Shown here: one piece after another, positions 29,281 through 42,842 of the stretch
Position numbering within the stretch: the stretch's first letter is position 1
Layout of the letters: every line of letters begins with the position of its first letter
Assembly (NCBI RefSeq): GCF_003265705.1
Contig: NW_020312968.1
Span: 1,778,538 to 1,842,537 of the forward strand
From: Callorhinus ursinus
Taxonomy: Eukaryota; Chordata; Mammalia; Carnivora; Otariidae
Reading direction: 5' to 3'
Length of the DNA: 64,000 nt
Notes under the pieces: model-generated
Database searches by the model: none
Seen by the model: the letters and a program-made list of their open reading frames with translations, nothing else
Told to the model about the DNA's origin: nothing
Program-made: the position numbers and the translations under genes

Positions 29281-30629
29281 CTCTGGCTCTTTCTCTCTTT
29301 TTCTACTTTTCAAGGTTCTGTAGTTAGTTACATTTGGACAATAGGCTGCTTCATATCAATATAATAACCAAGCTCACAGAGTGTTGCAAATAGCTGCCAA
29401 GAGCGTCCCTCCGCCACTTTAGAACAGCTTGTTCCGTCTCAAATGAAGAGCAGGATTCCATCCTTATAAGTGCCTTTGTTCACTTGGCCTTTAGAGACAC
29501 TGAGGGCATTGGTGCTCTACATTCAGCAAAATGCCTATTTTGATTATAATTTTCCCTTGTGAATAACAGCTATCCAAAGATGTTCCTGTACAATTTTTCA
29601 TCCTTTTGTTGTCATAAAATGTATTATAACTACATACAAGCATAAAACAAATGGAAAGAACTCTGTTTATATTTGATAAAAGTTTAGGGAGAGGTCTTTA
29701 TGGCACATTACCAAACTTGTTTGGGGAAATTTTAACCATGTGAAATGTGTTGGAGAGGCACCAAGAGTTCAAGAATTCTCAAAATTTCTGAGGACACAGT
29801 TGCCTCACGTATAGGCACAGTGGCAGCCATCTATGTAACAGTAATTTGGAAGATACTGTGTTAGTCTACTCATGCTGTAATAATGTGGAACAAATCATCC
29901 TAAAACTTGGTGACATCAGCAAGAATTTGGGTTTTTTTGATGTATGGGTTAACTGTGGTAACTCTGTTTTAGACCTCCAGATTTTGGCTGGTTTTGCTTC
30001 ATGGTTGGATCCATTTGAGGTCTGTCCCACACATCTGACTCCAGGGCCCAACTGTGGGGTAGCTGCCTCCAGGGCACACTCTTCTCACTGTGGCCACTGA
30101 AACGCAAGAGGTGAGCCCACTTAAGCCCATTTAAGACCTCTGCTGGCATCATATCTGCTCACACTCCATTGACCAAAACATGTCTCAGATCGAGTTGTAT
30201 TTAGAATATGTGCATACATTTAAAGTTGGGTGATCTCACAGAATATTGCTCTTGGACAATATGACCTTGGCACTTTGATTGACATTTGTGTACTTGATAA
30301 GCATCACAGAAACTTTTCACCTTTGAGAACTTTATGAATTTGTGGAACAATTTCTGTGGGAACAGAGGAAGGCATACTTTAGAACTCAACTATTGTTATT
30401 GCATTGCTGGGAGAAGAATTGGTGATGATAAAGTCAATACAAATGAAAGATTTGAGATTCATATCTTCCTTAGTAACGTAACAGTCTATGGAACATTCCT
30501 GGGGACCTGTGATGGTAGCTTTATATGCTTTCTATTATATTACAGTTTGTCAAAGCCACTTAAGTAAAACATACATAATATAGTACATCTTGTTTTAGTT
30601 TTCCCCACCACTGCACCATGTATCATCAG
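29281..30629. other. Intergenic, mostly unassigned; LTR-like block 29856-30190
   Basis: 29856-30190 starts TGTGTTAGTCTACTCATGCT and resembles an old LTR or MER-type repeat. The rest holds no gene or repeat I can name. Confidence 0.4.
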
Positions 30630-32890
30630 TGTATCACCTAACAGATAACAGAAACAGAAACTGAAGGAATTCATTGCTAGCACACCTGCTTCACAAGAAT
30701 TACTAATGGAGGTTCTTCAGATGGTATCAGACTCAAATCCATAACGACAAAACAAGACAAAGAATTCCAATTAAAATTATGGTGTAGGTAATTCTAAAAA
30801 AACAGTGTAAATTCACATTTCTCCTTTCTTAACTGACTTAAAAGTGCATAAATGTTATATTATTGTGCACATAACAGATATGTAGTATATTTGACAATAC
30901 GGGCAAAAGAGGCAGTGAGAACAAAGCTGTGTTAGAGTAAGAATGACACTAGAGTGTAACCTGAATCCATAGGAAGAAATGAAGAGAACCAGAAATGGTA
31001 AATAAACAGATTAACCTAACAAACCCTATTAATATTTATTTGCTCTTATTTCTTCTCTCAGTTCCCTTAAAAGAGGTAAGATTATTTACAGTCATACTTA
31101 TAACAATGTGTTGTTGAGTATGTGACGTATATAAATATAACAAAAGCAAAAAAGGATGAGGGAAGAGAGGTAGATAAAAGAAAAGTTTCTATATCTGACT
31201 GGAATGAAGTTAGTTTAAATTGAAGTAGATTCTGATAAGATGTAGATTGTAAGCTTTAGGACAGCCATTAATTAAAAAAATTGATAATAAATGGAATGAA
31301 ATGTTACACTAGAAACTATCCATTTAATATATAAGGAGACAATGAAAGAAGAGTAGAGGAACAACAACAAAAACCCCCCAAAACATGAGACATGTAGAAA
31401 ACAAAAGGTAAAATGACATAGACCTTACTGTATCAATAATAAAATTAGATGTGAATGAATGAAACAATCCAATCAAAAGGCAGGATTATCAAACTGGATA
31501 AAAAACAAAAAACATGTTATCTATAGGGGATACTCCTTAGATTTTAAGATACAAATACATTCAAAATAAAAGATGAAAAAATGTACATCATGCAAATAGC
31601 AACCATAAGAATGCTGTAGTGGCTGGGGTGCCTGGGTGGCTTTGTCGTTAAGCGTCTGCCTTCGGCTCAGGTCATGATCCCAGGGTCCTGGGATCGAGCC
31701 CCACGTCGGGCTCCCTGCTCCGCGGGAGGCCTGCTTCTCCCTCTCCCACTCCCCCTGCTTGTGGTCCCTCTCTTGCTGTGTCTCTCTCTGTCAAATAAAT
31801 AAAATCTTAAAAAAAAAAAAGAATGCTGTAGTGGCTATACAAATACTAGACAAAATAGACCTCAAAACAATAGTTGCTGGATATAAAGAGGGAAATTTTA
31901 TGGTGAGAAAAGGGTCAATCCATCAGGAAGACATAAAAATCATTAACATGTGCAACTAATAAGAGAACACCAAAACGTGAGAAGAAGAGAGCAAAATGCA
32001 TGAAGAATTGAAGGGAGAAATAGAGAATTCAACAATATTAGTTGAAGACTTCAATACCCCAGTGTCAATAATGGATAGATCAAGTAGGCAGAAGATTGAT
32101 CAGTGGATAGAAGACTTGAGCCACACTATAAATTAACTAGAACTAACAAAGATCTGTAAAACACTCAACCCAACAAGACTTAAATTCACCTTCTTCTCAA
32201 GTACATATGAACACTCTCCGTGGTAGATTATGTTCTAGGCCATAAAACAAGAGATTGAAACCCACATACTCTGCAGATGGGAATGTAAAATAGTGCTGTC
32301 ATTTTACAAAACGGTCTGACAGTTTCTCAAAATGTTGAACATAAGAGTTATTCGTGATCCCGCACTTTCCACTACCAGATATATACTCAACAGAAGTAAA
32401 AACTTAGGTCCACACAAAAACTTTTAAGTGATGTTCACAGAAGCATATTAATAATATCAAAAGGTAGAAGTAACCCAAATGTCTATTGATCGATGAATAA
32501 AGAAATGTGGAATATTCGTACAATGAAATATTTTTCAGCTATAAAAAGGAATGAATTATTGATACATGTTACAACATGGATGAACCATGAAAGCATTATG
32601 CAAAGTGAAAGAAATCACTCACAAAAGACCACATATTATATAACTGCATTTATTATGAAATGCCCAGAATAGGCAAATCTGTAGAGACAGAAAGTAGATG
32701 AGTGGTTGCCTAGGGTTGAGAAGATTGAGGAGAATGGCAAAAGACTACTGATGTGTCTTGAGTTTTTTGTGGAGGGACAAAAATCTTCTAAAATTGGATT
32801 TTGGTGCTGGTTGCACAACTCCATGGATTGCATTGAATTGCTTACATTAAATGGGTGAAATGATGGTAAATTATGTAATGTAAATTAGAT
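30630..32890 (+). mobile_element. Old L1 (L1M-type), several segments
   Basis: Runs in L1 order: ORF1/ORF2 spacer (GATAAGATGTAGATTGTAAG), ORF2 start (ATCCAATCAAAAGGCAGGAT), endonuclease region (GAAGACTTCAATACCCCAGT; CTAGGCCATAAAACAAG), then ORF2 3' part and tail (ACAACATGGATGAACCATGA; AGTGGTTGCCTAGGGTTGAG). The middle RT part appears deleted around 32245. All frames are broken. A young SINE interrupts it at 31625. Confidence 0.8.
31625..31819 (+). repeat. Can-SINE nested in old L1, perfect TSD
   Basis: AGAATGCTGTAGTGGCT at 31608-31624 and 31820-31836. Near-consensus body, so young. Confidence 0.97.
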
Positions 32891-32989
32891 CTCAGTGCTG
32901 CTAAAATTATGATAAATTTTATGCTTAGAAATTTGAAAATTCATCCAAAATTACATTTTCTTAAAAAATGCAACTGAACAATAACCCAA

Positions 32990-33430
32990 GAAAGAAAAGA
33001 GTATCTAATAACCTTGATTAAGTACCTTTACAGAAAACAGTTTCCAGAGATAAGTGACCTTCTTGGTAAATTCTTCCAAACATTTAGGGAAGAAATAGCA
33101 ATCTTACTTAAAAATCTTCCAGGAAACAGAAATAAAACACTACTCAAATGCTTTTTTTTTTTTTTTTTTTTTAATGAGACCAGCATAAGCTTCAGACCAA
33201 AGCTGAAAAGAATATTACAAGAATGGAATCGCAGGCCAATTTCTCTTCTGAACATGCATGGGAAATTTATAAACAAAAGCACAACCTGTATCCATGTAAA
33301 ACTGTAATACATCCCAACTGAATTGGTTTTTTTCTGGTGATGCATAGTTGGCTTACTATTCAAACATAAAACAGATCTCAGGAATAAATTAGAATGGAAA
33401 GAATTCATTTAAAAAAGTAAAAAAAAGTCA
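32990..33430 (+). repeat. L1 ORF2 fragment (RT region)
   Basis: TTCTTCCAAACATTTAGGGA, poly-T interruption at 33151-33172, AATGAGACCAGCATAAGCTT and CAGGCCAATTTCTCTTCTGA correspond to L1 reverse-transcriptase coding sequence, degenerate. Confidence 0.7.
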
Positions 33431-34223
33431 ATCAGGAGAAACACAAGAGTGAATAAACACAACAGATAATGCCTTATGAAAAATAGATGAAAAATACTCC
33501 ATAAATTATGGAATATTCTAAAATTTTAAAATACAAAAAGCAGTTGAAAAAGATTCAAGAGAAAGTGACAAATACTGAATATAGGCAAAAAAAAAATCAA
33601 ATATACAAATGATAGGAGCACCAAATGAATAAAATCAAAGCAAGGAAACCACAAATACTAACAGTATAATTTAAGAACTTTTCTAAAATAATAATAGTAA
33701 TAGTAAAAGTGGTACTAATAGAACCTGCATATTGAACAAGTATATTACATACCTGAGAATAGTAAGACAGAATGATCAAGATGTATTCTAGAGAAATTTT
33801 AGACCTAAGACGGGAGGTTGGAATTTTAATCCTAACAAAACTAACTTTTAACTATAAAGGGTACAGACCAACTATTAATCAACATGCAAGAACTCAGGTT
33901 ATCTTAATTCCATGAACACTTATGAAGGAAACTATTAAAGAAAGGGTATCACACAGCCAAAATGACTGGACATACACGGTAGTGAGCATTAGGTATAGTA
34001 CTGCTTGTAGAACGAACAGTAAATGAGGGTCAAACAGGAAGGGCTATCATACGCAGAGGCTTTATGCTCTGGCAACGTAGGTATCCTATAAATGACAGAG
34101 AAACACTGAACGAACACCAAATGAAGTTAAAATGGTTTTCAAGCATTGTTTATTAAACATAATATTGAAATTGCAATTCTGAGTGTTCTGTGAGTACTAT
34201 AGAATGGAACAAGTGAGAAATTA
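33431..34223. other. Intergenic, unassigned
   Basis: AT-rich; perhaps older LINE debris, but no motif is convincing. Confidence 0.4.
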
Positions 34224-34235
34224 TGGAGTATTCTA

Positions 34236-34417
34236 TTTTTTTTAAGATTTTATTTATTTGAGAGAGAGAGAATTTGTGCACATGTGGGAGGTGGAGCAGA
34301 GGGAGAGAGACAAGCAGACTCTGCATTCAGTGTGAGCCCAATACAGGGCTCAGTCTCACAACCCTGAGATCATGACCTGAGTCCAATGCTTAACTGACTG
34401 AGCTACCCAGGTGGCCC
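34236..34417 (-). repeat. Can-SINE with TSD, older variant
   Basis: TGGAGTATTCTA at 34224-34235 and 34418-34429. Confidence 0.93.
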
Positions 34418-34575
34418 TGGAGTATTCTAGTTATAATATCCGTTGTGAGCTGGGGAACTTGGGTTCTCAGGATGGAGAAAATAGAATACAGAGGTAATAG
34501 AGAGGAGGTTTATTAAAAGCTGCAGTGCTGAATTAGAATTATCTGTTTATAATTAATAAGTCATTTTAGCTATAT

Positions 34576-34766
34576 ATATATATATTAAAGATTTTATTTA
34601 TTTGAGTGAGAGAGAGCATGTGTGCATACAAGTGGGGGAAGGGCAGAGGGAGAAGGACAAGCAGACTCCCCACTGAGCAGGGAGCCTGACCCAGGGCTTG
34701 ATTCCAGGACCCTGAGATCATGACCTGAGCTGAAGGCAGATGCTTAACCGACTGAGCCACCCAGGC
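34576..34766 (-). repeat. Can-SINE with long imperfect TSD
   Basis: AAGTCATTTTAGCTATAT (34558-34575) / AAGGCATTTTAACCATAT (34767-34784). Confidence 0.93.
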
Positions 34767-34784
34767 AAGGCATTTTAACCATAT

Positions 34785-36099
34785 TTATATAGATAAAGGT
34801 ATTTAGGTCTATGTCTATATCTATAAATTTATATATAACTATTATATATAACTATATACTATGTATATAATTAAAAATGAAAATTGTGTCACACACACAC
34901 AGAGTCTCTGTCTATTGAATAGGCCTAGTACCAATGACCAACCCAGTAGCAAAAAATATCCATAGGGCTCAGATTATGGTCTTGAAATGGCTGATTTAAG
35001 GTCTGTGGTACATTTGTGTGAGATGTACTTGGAAAATTTTGTGATACCAAATAACAAGGAAGTTATCAAAGAGCACTGGACCATTTCAAAAGGACTCAGT
35101 GGCCAAATGTGAGGAGGCTTTCTGTGGACAATAGAACAATTTGAACTTCAGTAGGATAATAATTACAATGAATTAAAATCCATCAGCTATGTTTAAATCC
35201 ATGGGTTTCTACAGGTACCAAAAAAAAAAAAGTCAACTTATGAGGATCATTGGGGAAAAATTCATTATAATGAAAACAGATTTTTAAAATGGTAGAGGTA
35301 GAATTGGGTGGGGTGAGAGAATAACCAAACTTTTATCCTGCCTTTCCAATGTGAACTGTATCACTGTGAAACCAAATTGTAGATGAGGGGATAGATTTCT
35401 TCATAAAAGTTTTCCTGCCAATAAGTGGAAAAGAAGTGATCAAGTTAGACTATCACAATTTTGCAATCTCTGATGAATTTATGTTGGGACCTGGCAGAAT
35501 TTGGAAATGCAAGATTAACTCAGAAGAACTATGGGTTCTGGTGATTGAAAAAAAATTTGTATGTTCACTGAGTATCAGTGGCTGCTGACATCACATAGAG
35601 ACCAATAAGCAGACATTATCTGCTCTCTGACAAACAATACACCACAGTCTATAGTCTTCCCAAAAGGATTGACTAGTTTCTTATTTTCCAGGAAATATAG
35701 AGGACAGAGGAACATATTTACACCATGAACATGTACTCAGCAAAATCCATATTGTGGGGAACTCTACAAGTCAGGTGGCCTGTATTCTTCAACAGATTTA
35801 TTGAAGGTCAGTAAAAGGATGGAAAGGTGACTTATAGAAAAGAGAAAAAGTCATTATTTAAAACAGCAAAACTAAACCATGCTGTCTAGGCATACAGACT
35901 TGGATGATAAATTTATAAGAAATTTAAGGATGAGTCAATTATAAAAGTGAGGAAAATGATTACTTTTTGGAAGAAAGAATTTATAATTGGATCAGGACAC
36001 CAGGAGGGGCTTCAGGCAAAGTTATATTTCTTTAATTGGATGGTGATTATAAGAGTATTTGTCTTATAATATCATTAAGCTATATATTTGCCTTTTGTG
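34785..36099. other. Intergenic, AT-rich, unassigned
   Basis: Starts with an AT-simple stretch (about 34800-34875) and ACACACACAC near 34893. The remainder may be ancient LINE or LTR sequence but is not identifiable by eye. Confidence 0.4.
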
Positions 36100-36327
36100 G
36101 TTTCCTGACTCTATAACATAGTTTATAACAAAAAATGTTTTAAAAAATCAAACACCTAAGAATAAATATAACAAAAAGTTTATGAAAACTCTATATGGAA
36201 AACTAAGAAACTTTGAGATAAATCAGACTTAAATGGATATCATTGATCATTGATTGCATGATTCATTACTGTAAATCAGTAATCTCCAAACTTTCTACAG
36301 ATTCAATGCAGTAGGAATCAGTATCTC

Positions 36328-36374
<47 letters not shown>

Positions 36375-37460
36375 TGTAAATTGACAAGCTGAATCTAAAA
36401 TTTGTATGAAGATTCTTAAGGACAATCATAGTAAGACATGAAAAAGAACAAAGTTGGAGGACTATATATCAGAAAACATGACTCATTAAAACGATGATAA
36501 TTAAAACAATGTGGTGCTGACAAAAGAATAGAAATAGAGCAGTGGAAGAGAGCAGCAGGTTTGGCCCCTACCCAGATAGATAAGGTCACTTCATTTATGA
36601 CAAAGGTGACAATACAATGGATAAAGGATTTTTTTTTCAATAAATGCTTATATGTCATTTATGGAAAAAATTGATATTGATCCTATGTCACTCCATATAC
36701 AAAAGTCAATTCCAGATGGATTGTTGATCTAAGTGATCAGCAAAATGATCACTGAAGAGTGAAAAGGTAAACCAAAGAGTGACAGAAGATCTCTTCAATA
36801 TTCATTTCTGACAAGAACTTTGTTCCCAAAAAAGTACTTGATTCCAGAAAGAAACAGACAACCCAACAGAAAAATAGGCACTAAGCTTGAACAGGCATTT
36901 CACAGAATAGAATATCCAAAATCACTCAAAAAAACCATGACAAGGTACTCATCTTAATAAGAGAAAAGAAAAGTAGTTTAGTTAAAAATTTAAAACACAA
37001 TTTAATTAATCAGGGAAATGAAAAGCACAGTGGGATACCACTATACGCGCACTGTAATGGCCAAGATGAGAAAAGCTGATGAAGATGCGGAGCTGCTGGA
37101 ACTCCCACACACTGCTGGTGGGAGAGTAAATCAATATGTGCACTTTGGAAACTGCTGACAGTAGTGTGGAAAGTGAAGGTATATGTAACCTAGGACCTGG
37201 CAGTTGTACTCCTAGTATATACTCAGCACATGTGTGTATATATATATGTCCCAAGAGGCCTGCACAAGAGTGTTCAAAGAAGCACTTTTTATATAGCCCC
37301 AAACTAGAAATAACCCAAATGTCTATCAAGAGCAGAATAAATAAAATGTAACTTAATACAATAGAATACAATGGAAGTGAATGAACTCTTGCTCCAAGTA
37401 GAAATAATGGCTGAATCACAAATTTCATGTTGAGTGAAAGAAGCCAGTTGCAAATAAGCA
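36100..37460 (+). repeat. Old L1 ORF2 and 3'-end sequence
   Basis: ACACCTAAGAATAAATATAA, AATGTGGTGCTGACAAAAGA, CAATTCCAGATGGATTGTTG and CTGCTGGTGGGAGAGTAAAT occur in L1 ORF2 order; frames are destroyed. Confidence 0.8.
36331..36373. repeat. (TG)21 microsatellite inside old L1
   Basis: Pure TG run, 43 bases. Likely polymorphic. Confidence 0.98.
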
Positions 37461-37469
37461 CATACCGTA

Positions 37470-37960
37470 AATTAGTTATCTGTTGCTCCATAACAAATTA
37501 CTACAACATTTAGCTGCTTAAAGCATACATTTATTTATCTCAGTTTCTGTGACTCAGGAACCCAGGTGTGGCTTAGCCAGTGCATCTGCCTCAGTGCTGT
37601 AATTTAGGTTGTCCACAGGAGCTGTCGTCTTGTTTGAAAACTGAACTGAGGGAGGATCTGCCTCCAAGTGTGTTTATTTGGTTCTGGATGGGACTCCTTC
37701 TTCATAGGTGACTGGCTGGGGGCTGTGACCTCCTTCCCGTAGAGTCTCTGGTGGTGCAGTTCAGTGACATGGCAGCTGTCTTCTATCAGAGGGAGCAAGA
37801 GGGAGAACAAGGTAGGACCTTTGTCCACTAATCTTGGAAGTGCAATCTCTCACTTTTGTGACATTCTATTGTTATAAGTAAGTCATGAGTTCCAGCCCAT
37901 ACTCAAGGGGAGGAGATGACACGAGGACATCAATACCAGGATGCAGCGGTCATTGGAACT
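37470..37960 (+). repeat. Old LTR/MER-type repeat, unassigned
   Basis: GTTATCTGTTGCTCCATAAC, ATCTCAGTTTCTGTGACTCA and CCCATACTCAAGGGGAGGAG are widespread mammalian repeat motifs. Family not settled. Confidence 0.5.
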
Positions 37961-38394
37961 CACTCTGAAGCTGCCTACTACCTGATGTGATTCCATTTTT
38001 GAAGTTCTGAAACAGGTGAAATAGATCCATTATGAGAGGAATCGGAACTGTGTGTCCCGATGGGGCTTTGGGTTGCTGGTAATGTAAGAGTGTGAAGCTC
38101 TGGTTCCACAGGGGTTCTTTATAAAAACTCCTTGCTACTTCTGATTTGTGCACTTCTTCTGAATGCATGTTACATTTCTACTTTAACATTTACTTAAAAG
38201 TAAAGAGTTAGTTTTCTACCCTACAGACTCATCCTGCTAATAAATAACTTTCATTGTCCCTAATTATGATCTTCCCCCTTCTCCTGGGCCAGGCAGTAAA
38301 ATACAAACCCAATTTATACTCTGCCACTTAAAAGCTGACAATTTAGCAAAAGTGCAGGCAGCATTGTGTTTGGAAAAAATACGGGTTAAGGAGT

Positions 38395-38530
38395 CAGACT
38401 GAAGTTCAAATCCAGGTTTCACCTCTCACTGGGTGTGTGACCTTGGTCTTTATTTTCCCCGTCTGTATTATTAGTATGCATCAGAGGATTGTGTGGTAAA
38501 CTAATAACTGGAAATCATACAATATACACC
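38395..38530 (+). repeat. MIR, forward orientation
   Basis: AGACTGAAGTTCAAATCCAG, then GGGTGTGTGACCTTGGTCTT. Confidence 0.75.
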
Positions 38531-38574
38531 TATTGTAAAAGGACTTAAGTTCTTCCAAAGACTCATAATGGCTT

Positions 38575-38758
38575 CTTTCTTCTTTTTTTTTTAAGATTTT
38601 ATTTATTTATTTATTTGAGAGAGAGAGAGAGAGACCCTCAAGCTGACTCTGTGCTGAGCCTGGAGCCCAACATGGGGCTTGACCCAAAGACCCCAAGATC
38701 ATGACCCGAGCTGAAATCAAGAGCTAGATGTCTAACTGACTGCACCACCCAGGCGCCC
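38575..38758 (-). repeat. Can-SINE, older variant
   Basis: TSD CTCATAATGGCTT / TTCATAGTGGTTT. CCAAGATCATGACCCGAGCT body. Confidence 0.92.
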
Positions 38759-39179
38759 TTCATAGTGGTTTATAATGGCAACATCTGTACAATTTCCTCA
38801 CATTACTATGGCCTTCATGCTCAGGTTGGCCTGACTCCCACACCTCTGCTTATCCTTACCCAGGCAGAATATTCCTGAAACATTCTCTTAGATCTAGCTT
38901 CAGGCAATTGCTCTACTTATCCCTACACATCTTCATCCGACAACAGTGATCTCTCAGTCAGCCTCAGAATGTACTGACACACAGATCTGAAGAAGATATT
39001 TGTTTTATTTTCTTCTCAGGTATTTTCCTTTAGGAATCACTGCTTAATCAACAGGGAAGTGGTTAATTACGCCCATGTCCATTTTATGGAATTCTATGTG
39101 GTCAGTAAAATATGTAGCAAATTTGCATATGTTGATGTAGCAAGATATCCATGATACATCGTAAAGTGAAACAGGCCAG

Positions 39180-39320
39180 ATACAGGACAGTCAGACAAGT
39201 ACCATGCCCGCTAGAAGGTAAGATACGTGAGATCAGAGACCAAGTCCATCTTATATATCTGCAGTGTCTGGTGGACACACGGCAGGCACTCATAAATATT
39301 TGTGGATTGAATGTTAGAGC
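39180..39320 (+). repeat. L2 LINE 3' terminus
   Basis: CTAGAAGGTAAGATACGTGA, GCAGGCACTCATAAATATTT, GTGGATTGAATG. Confidence 0.75.
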
Positions 39321-39349
39321 ATAGAAAATGACCTGGAAGAACACACATC

Positions 39350-39387
39350 ACATTGTTATCAGAGTTACCCTTCTCTGATAACAATGT
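39350..39387. repeat. Perfect 15-bp inverted repeat
   Basis: ACATTGTTATCAGAG (39350-39364), 8-nt spacer, CTCTGATAACAATGT (39373-39387). No repeat family explains it. Confidence 0.95.
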
Positions 39388-40276
39388 TTAAAAATTGTTT
39401 ACCACATTTCTGATGTTCCAGGCAGCTTTATTAGAATGTATTTATGTTTTATGCTTTCCGGCACCCAAGGTACTTGGCCCTCCAGCAGTCAGCTGTGTCT
39501 CTTTGTTGCTAGGGTGACTTTGGGTTACCAGAAACAGCTTTGCTTGTGGCCTGGGGAGCCAGACGTGGCTGGTCATTCATGTTCCTGACCCCACCCAGCT
39601 TTTAACAAATAACTGACAGAAGGAATATACAGACTCCCGCAGCCTAGCCCTTGATTGGGCAACTCAAAGGCATGCATTTTGATTCTGTACAGCTCCCCTG
39701 TGATTCACCCTAAATGACTTCACTGGCTTCAAGGGACTTTACTTGAAATTGCACTTTCTTTCTGGCTTCCTTCCAGTTCAAGCTCCCCTGGATTGTCTTA
39801 GAACAGTTCCCCCTCTGAGTCTGCTTCTGGGGACTCAATCTAAGTCACTTGTGTAATTAAAAACCATAAAAACAGATGGTGCCTATTAGAGGATGAGGCA
39901 GATGACCTCCTCACCTCAAACTTGTCACCCTCCATAGCTTTAAATTAATCAGAAAACGTGTCCAGCCACAGCCTCATAACTGACAGGGCCCAGGGTAAAA
40001 TGAGAATGTGGGGTCCTTTGAAAAGCAGGAAAAAAGTGGTGTTAGCTGTACTAAAACATAAAAGCTTTTCCTTTTTTCCAAAGTCTCTCTCTCTCAACTT
40101 GTCAGATATTTTGTTGTTCTGAGTAAAGAAAAACTAAAATTTGGCATGATTAGCATGAATTTTTTCACTCATCTTTATCTCGTGTAATGTGAGTTTTAAG
40201 TGCATATATAAGAGCTTTTCACTTAAGTGCAAAATTACAAATTACACAATTTATCCTTCATAGGTTATATATGCAT
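39388..40276. other. Intergenic, unassigned
   Basis: Unique-looking; no exon or repeat recognised. Confidence 0.5.
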
Positions 40277-40288
40277 ATGTATTTCTTT

Positions 40289-40483
40289 TTTTTTTTTAAG
40301 ATTTTATTTATTTATTTGAGAGAGAGAGAATGAGATCCAGAGAGCACGAGAGGGAAGGGCATCAGAGGGAGAAGCAGACTCCCTGCCGAGCAGGGAGCCC
40401 GATGTGGGACTCGATCCCGGGACTCCAGGATCATGACCTGAGCCGAAGGCAGTTGCTTAACCAACTGAGCCACCCAGGCGCCC
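40289..40483 (-). repeat. Can-SINE with perfect TSD
   Basis: ATGTATTTCTTT at 40277-40288 and 40484-40495. Confidence 0.96.
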
Positions 40484-40495
40484 ATGTATTTCTTT

Positions 40496-41349
40496 CTTAC
40501 CTATGCCATGGAAATGCTGCATGAAACTCACTCAACTGTTTTAATTTTACTTTTCAACGTGTACACTTTCTCCCCTGATTCCTACCTTCTGCTCAGTGTT
40601 GTGTGAATAAGGACTGAAAGGAAAAAGAACCATGGGTTGCCCTCTCCTTCTATGTCATCATTTCCAGGGTAATCAATTGGCTGATAGAGGGAAGTAAATG
40701 AGTAGGGAAGGACATGATAGGTTCCTCGGTCGTTCATGTTTCTCAGAACTCCATTGCCTTCCCTGTGTCCGAAGGACTTGGATGAGAATGTAAAGCACAG
40801 CCTCCAGGGGCTGTCAGTCCCTCTGCTCACTCAGACGTTCAGGTGACATGGGGTGAGTCTGCCCCCGCTGCAGGTCCAGCTGAATGCAGTGCACGTGGAG
40901 CATGGCGACTGCTGTGTATGAATGGGGCAGCAAGAACAGTGGGAATGCACGGGCCCCTCTCCTTATAGGTATGTGCCATTGTCCCATAGACTTCACTTAG
41001 AAAACACAAGCTGAAAGATACAATTAAGAATTTCGAGACAGGTGAGAGTAGAATATTAAACCAAGATAGGGGTTCTTCTAAGTGTGGGACCCTGGGGGAC
41101 TGCTCATGAAGGTAGCCCTGGCTGGAGTACAGAGGTCAATAACGCCTAGGCCTTGCTCCGTCCTGAGGGCATTTAGCCCACACATCTCTTGGTTGCTGGT
41201 TTTGGCAGACTTCAGGGCAACTGGGGCTTCTGGGTTGGCACATCAATCTAAGTCTCTTTCAAATTTCACAAACCTCTGATGAATACTTGTTTTTATTGGA
41301 TGTTTCTTAAACGAATTTTTATTTTCTATCAGAGTATTGCACGCACTTT
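40496..41349. other. Intergenic, unassigned
   Basis: No gene or repeat recognised. Open frames up to 82 codons carry no domain signal. Confidence 0.5.
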
Positions 41350-41365
41350 GAAACATCAGTTCTTG

Positions 41366-41549
41366 GAACAAACAGGGTTGCTGGAGTGGAAGCGGGTGGG
41401 AGGATGGGGTAACTGGGTGATGGGCGTTAAGGAGGGCACGTGATGTAATGAGCACTGGGTGTTATATGCAACTGATGAATCATTAAACTCTACCCTGAAC
41501 CTAATAATGCAACATATGTTAACTAACTTTAATTTAAATAACAACATAA
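41366..41549 (+). mobile_element. Severely 5'-truncated L1 (3' tail only) with TSD
   Basis: GGGGTAACTGGGTGATGGGC and GCACTGGGTGTTATATGCAA, A-rich end. Flanks GAAACATCAGTTCTTG (41350-41365) / GAAACATCAGATCTTG (41550-41565). Confidence 0.9.
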
Positions 41550-41565
41550 GAAACATCAGATCTTG

Positions 41566-42440
41566 CTAGAAATCTATAACAGAAACGCTATGTCCCTTCT
41601 CCGCCCATCTCCTTCTATCTCAAGCCCTGCTTTCCAAAGGCAATGGCTTTAAATTCCTATAGCCATTTCTTGCAATATTTATCTCTATATTTTTGAATAG
41701 TATGCTTTTAATCATTATTTTACTGAATTGTCAATTTTAGACCTTATACATTGTTCTCTTACAAGGGAAACTGAGAATACCACTTTCACCACCAGCTCCA
41801 TTTTCCCACCCATATCCTAATATAGTTATTTTATAATATATGGTTAAATCAATATGCAGTTTTTACATTATTGTTATACATTATGATGTATCACACATCA
41901 TTGTATATTATAAACATATTCAATATTTATAATATTCAGTAAATTACATTCTTTACATGATTACACGTGATCAGATAAATATTGTTGACTGTTGTGTCCA
42001 GTAGTATAACTCTAATTGTGTTAACTTTCCAGGAAAATATTTTGTTCTTCATACAGGGAATATAGTTTAAATTTACACATATTATTTTTAATTCACCAGA
42101 TTTCCTGTGTATACTAAGTTTCATGCCCATTTGCTGTGTGCTCAAGACCCTCAAGCAATCACTGCCTTTATTGCCCTGAAGACAGCCCTCCATCCTCTTA
42201 TTCAGTATCGACTACCTGTTTTCTGAACCTGCTGCACAGTTGCCACCCGGGGGCTTCCCTCCCACGCGCCCTTGCTCAGGGACCCCATTTCCTATACGCT
42301 AAATTATCCTTTTTCTTGTTTTTCCCTCTCATTTTAATGGTGACACGTCCACCAGGAGCTCCCTGACACTAAGTGCAAGGGAGATCAATTTTCGGAGACC
42401 TCAAATGTCTTTTTATTCCATCTTTTCCTCATGATAGTTT
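41566..42440. other. Intergenic, unassigned
   Basis: AT-rich; nothing nameable. Confidence 0.45.
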
Positions 42441-42842
42441 GTCAAAGTAGAGAATACAAGTTGGGAAATAATTTTCTGTTAGGATTTTGACAGCATTCTT
42501 CACTGGATCTGGCTTTCATAAGTACTCCTGAAAAGTCCAGTGCAATTCGGAGTCCCCTATTTTTTGGTAATATGTGGTTTTTCTTCTGATACTGTAAGTA
42601 GTTCTCTTTTTATCCCAGGTTCTCTGAAATTTCCTCCAGACCTGCCTGACTTCATTTTTTGTTCATGGTACTTAGTGATCTCTTTGTATTGAGAAGCTCA
42701 GTCCTTCATTTCTGACCACACCATAGGATATGCTTATAAAATAATTTTTCTCCCTTCTCCCTTCTGGAGGACCTACTCAGTTGGATTCTTGTCTTCTTGG
42801 GCCAAGCCTCTAGCTTCTAATCTCTTCTCTTTTTGTCTTTTA

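Noticed and set aside
37006..37491. 161-codon minus-strand open frame
   Set aside because: It is antisense to old L1 ORF2 sequence, so an accidental frame.
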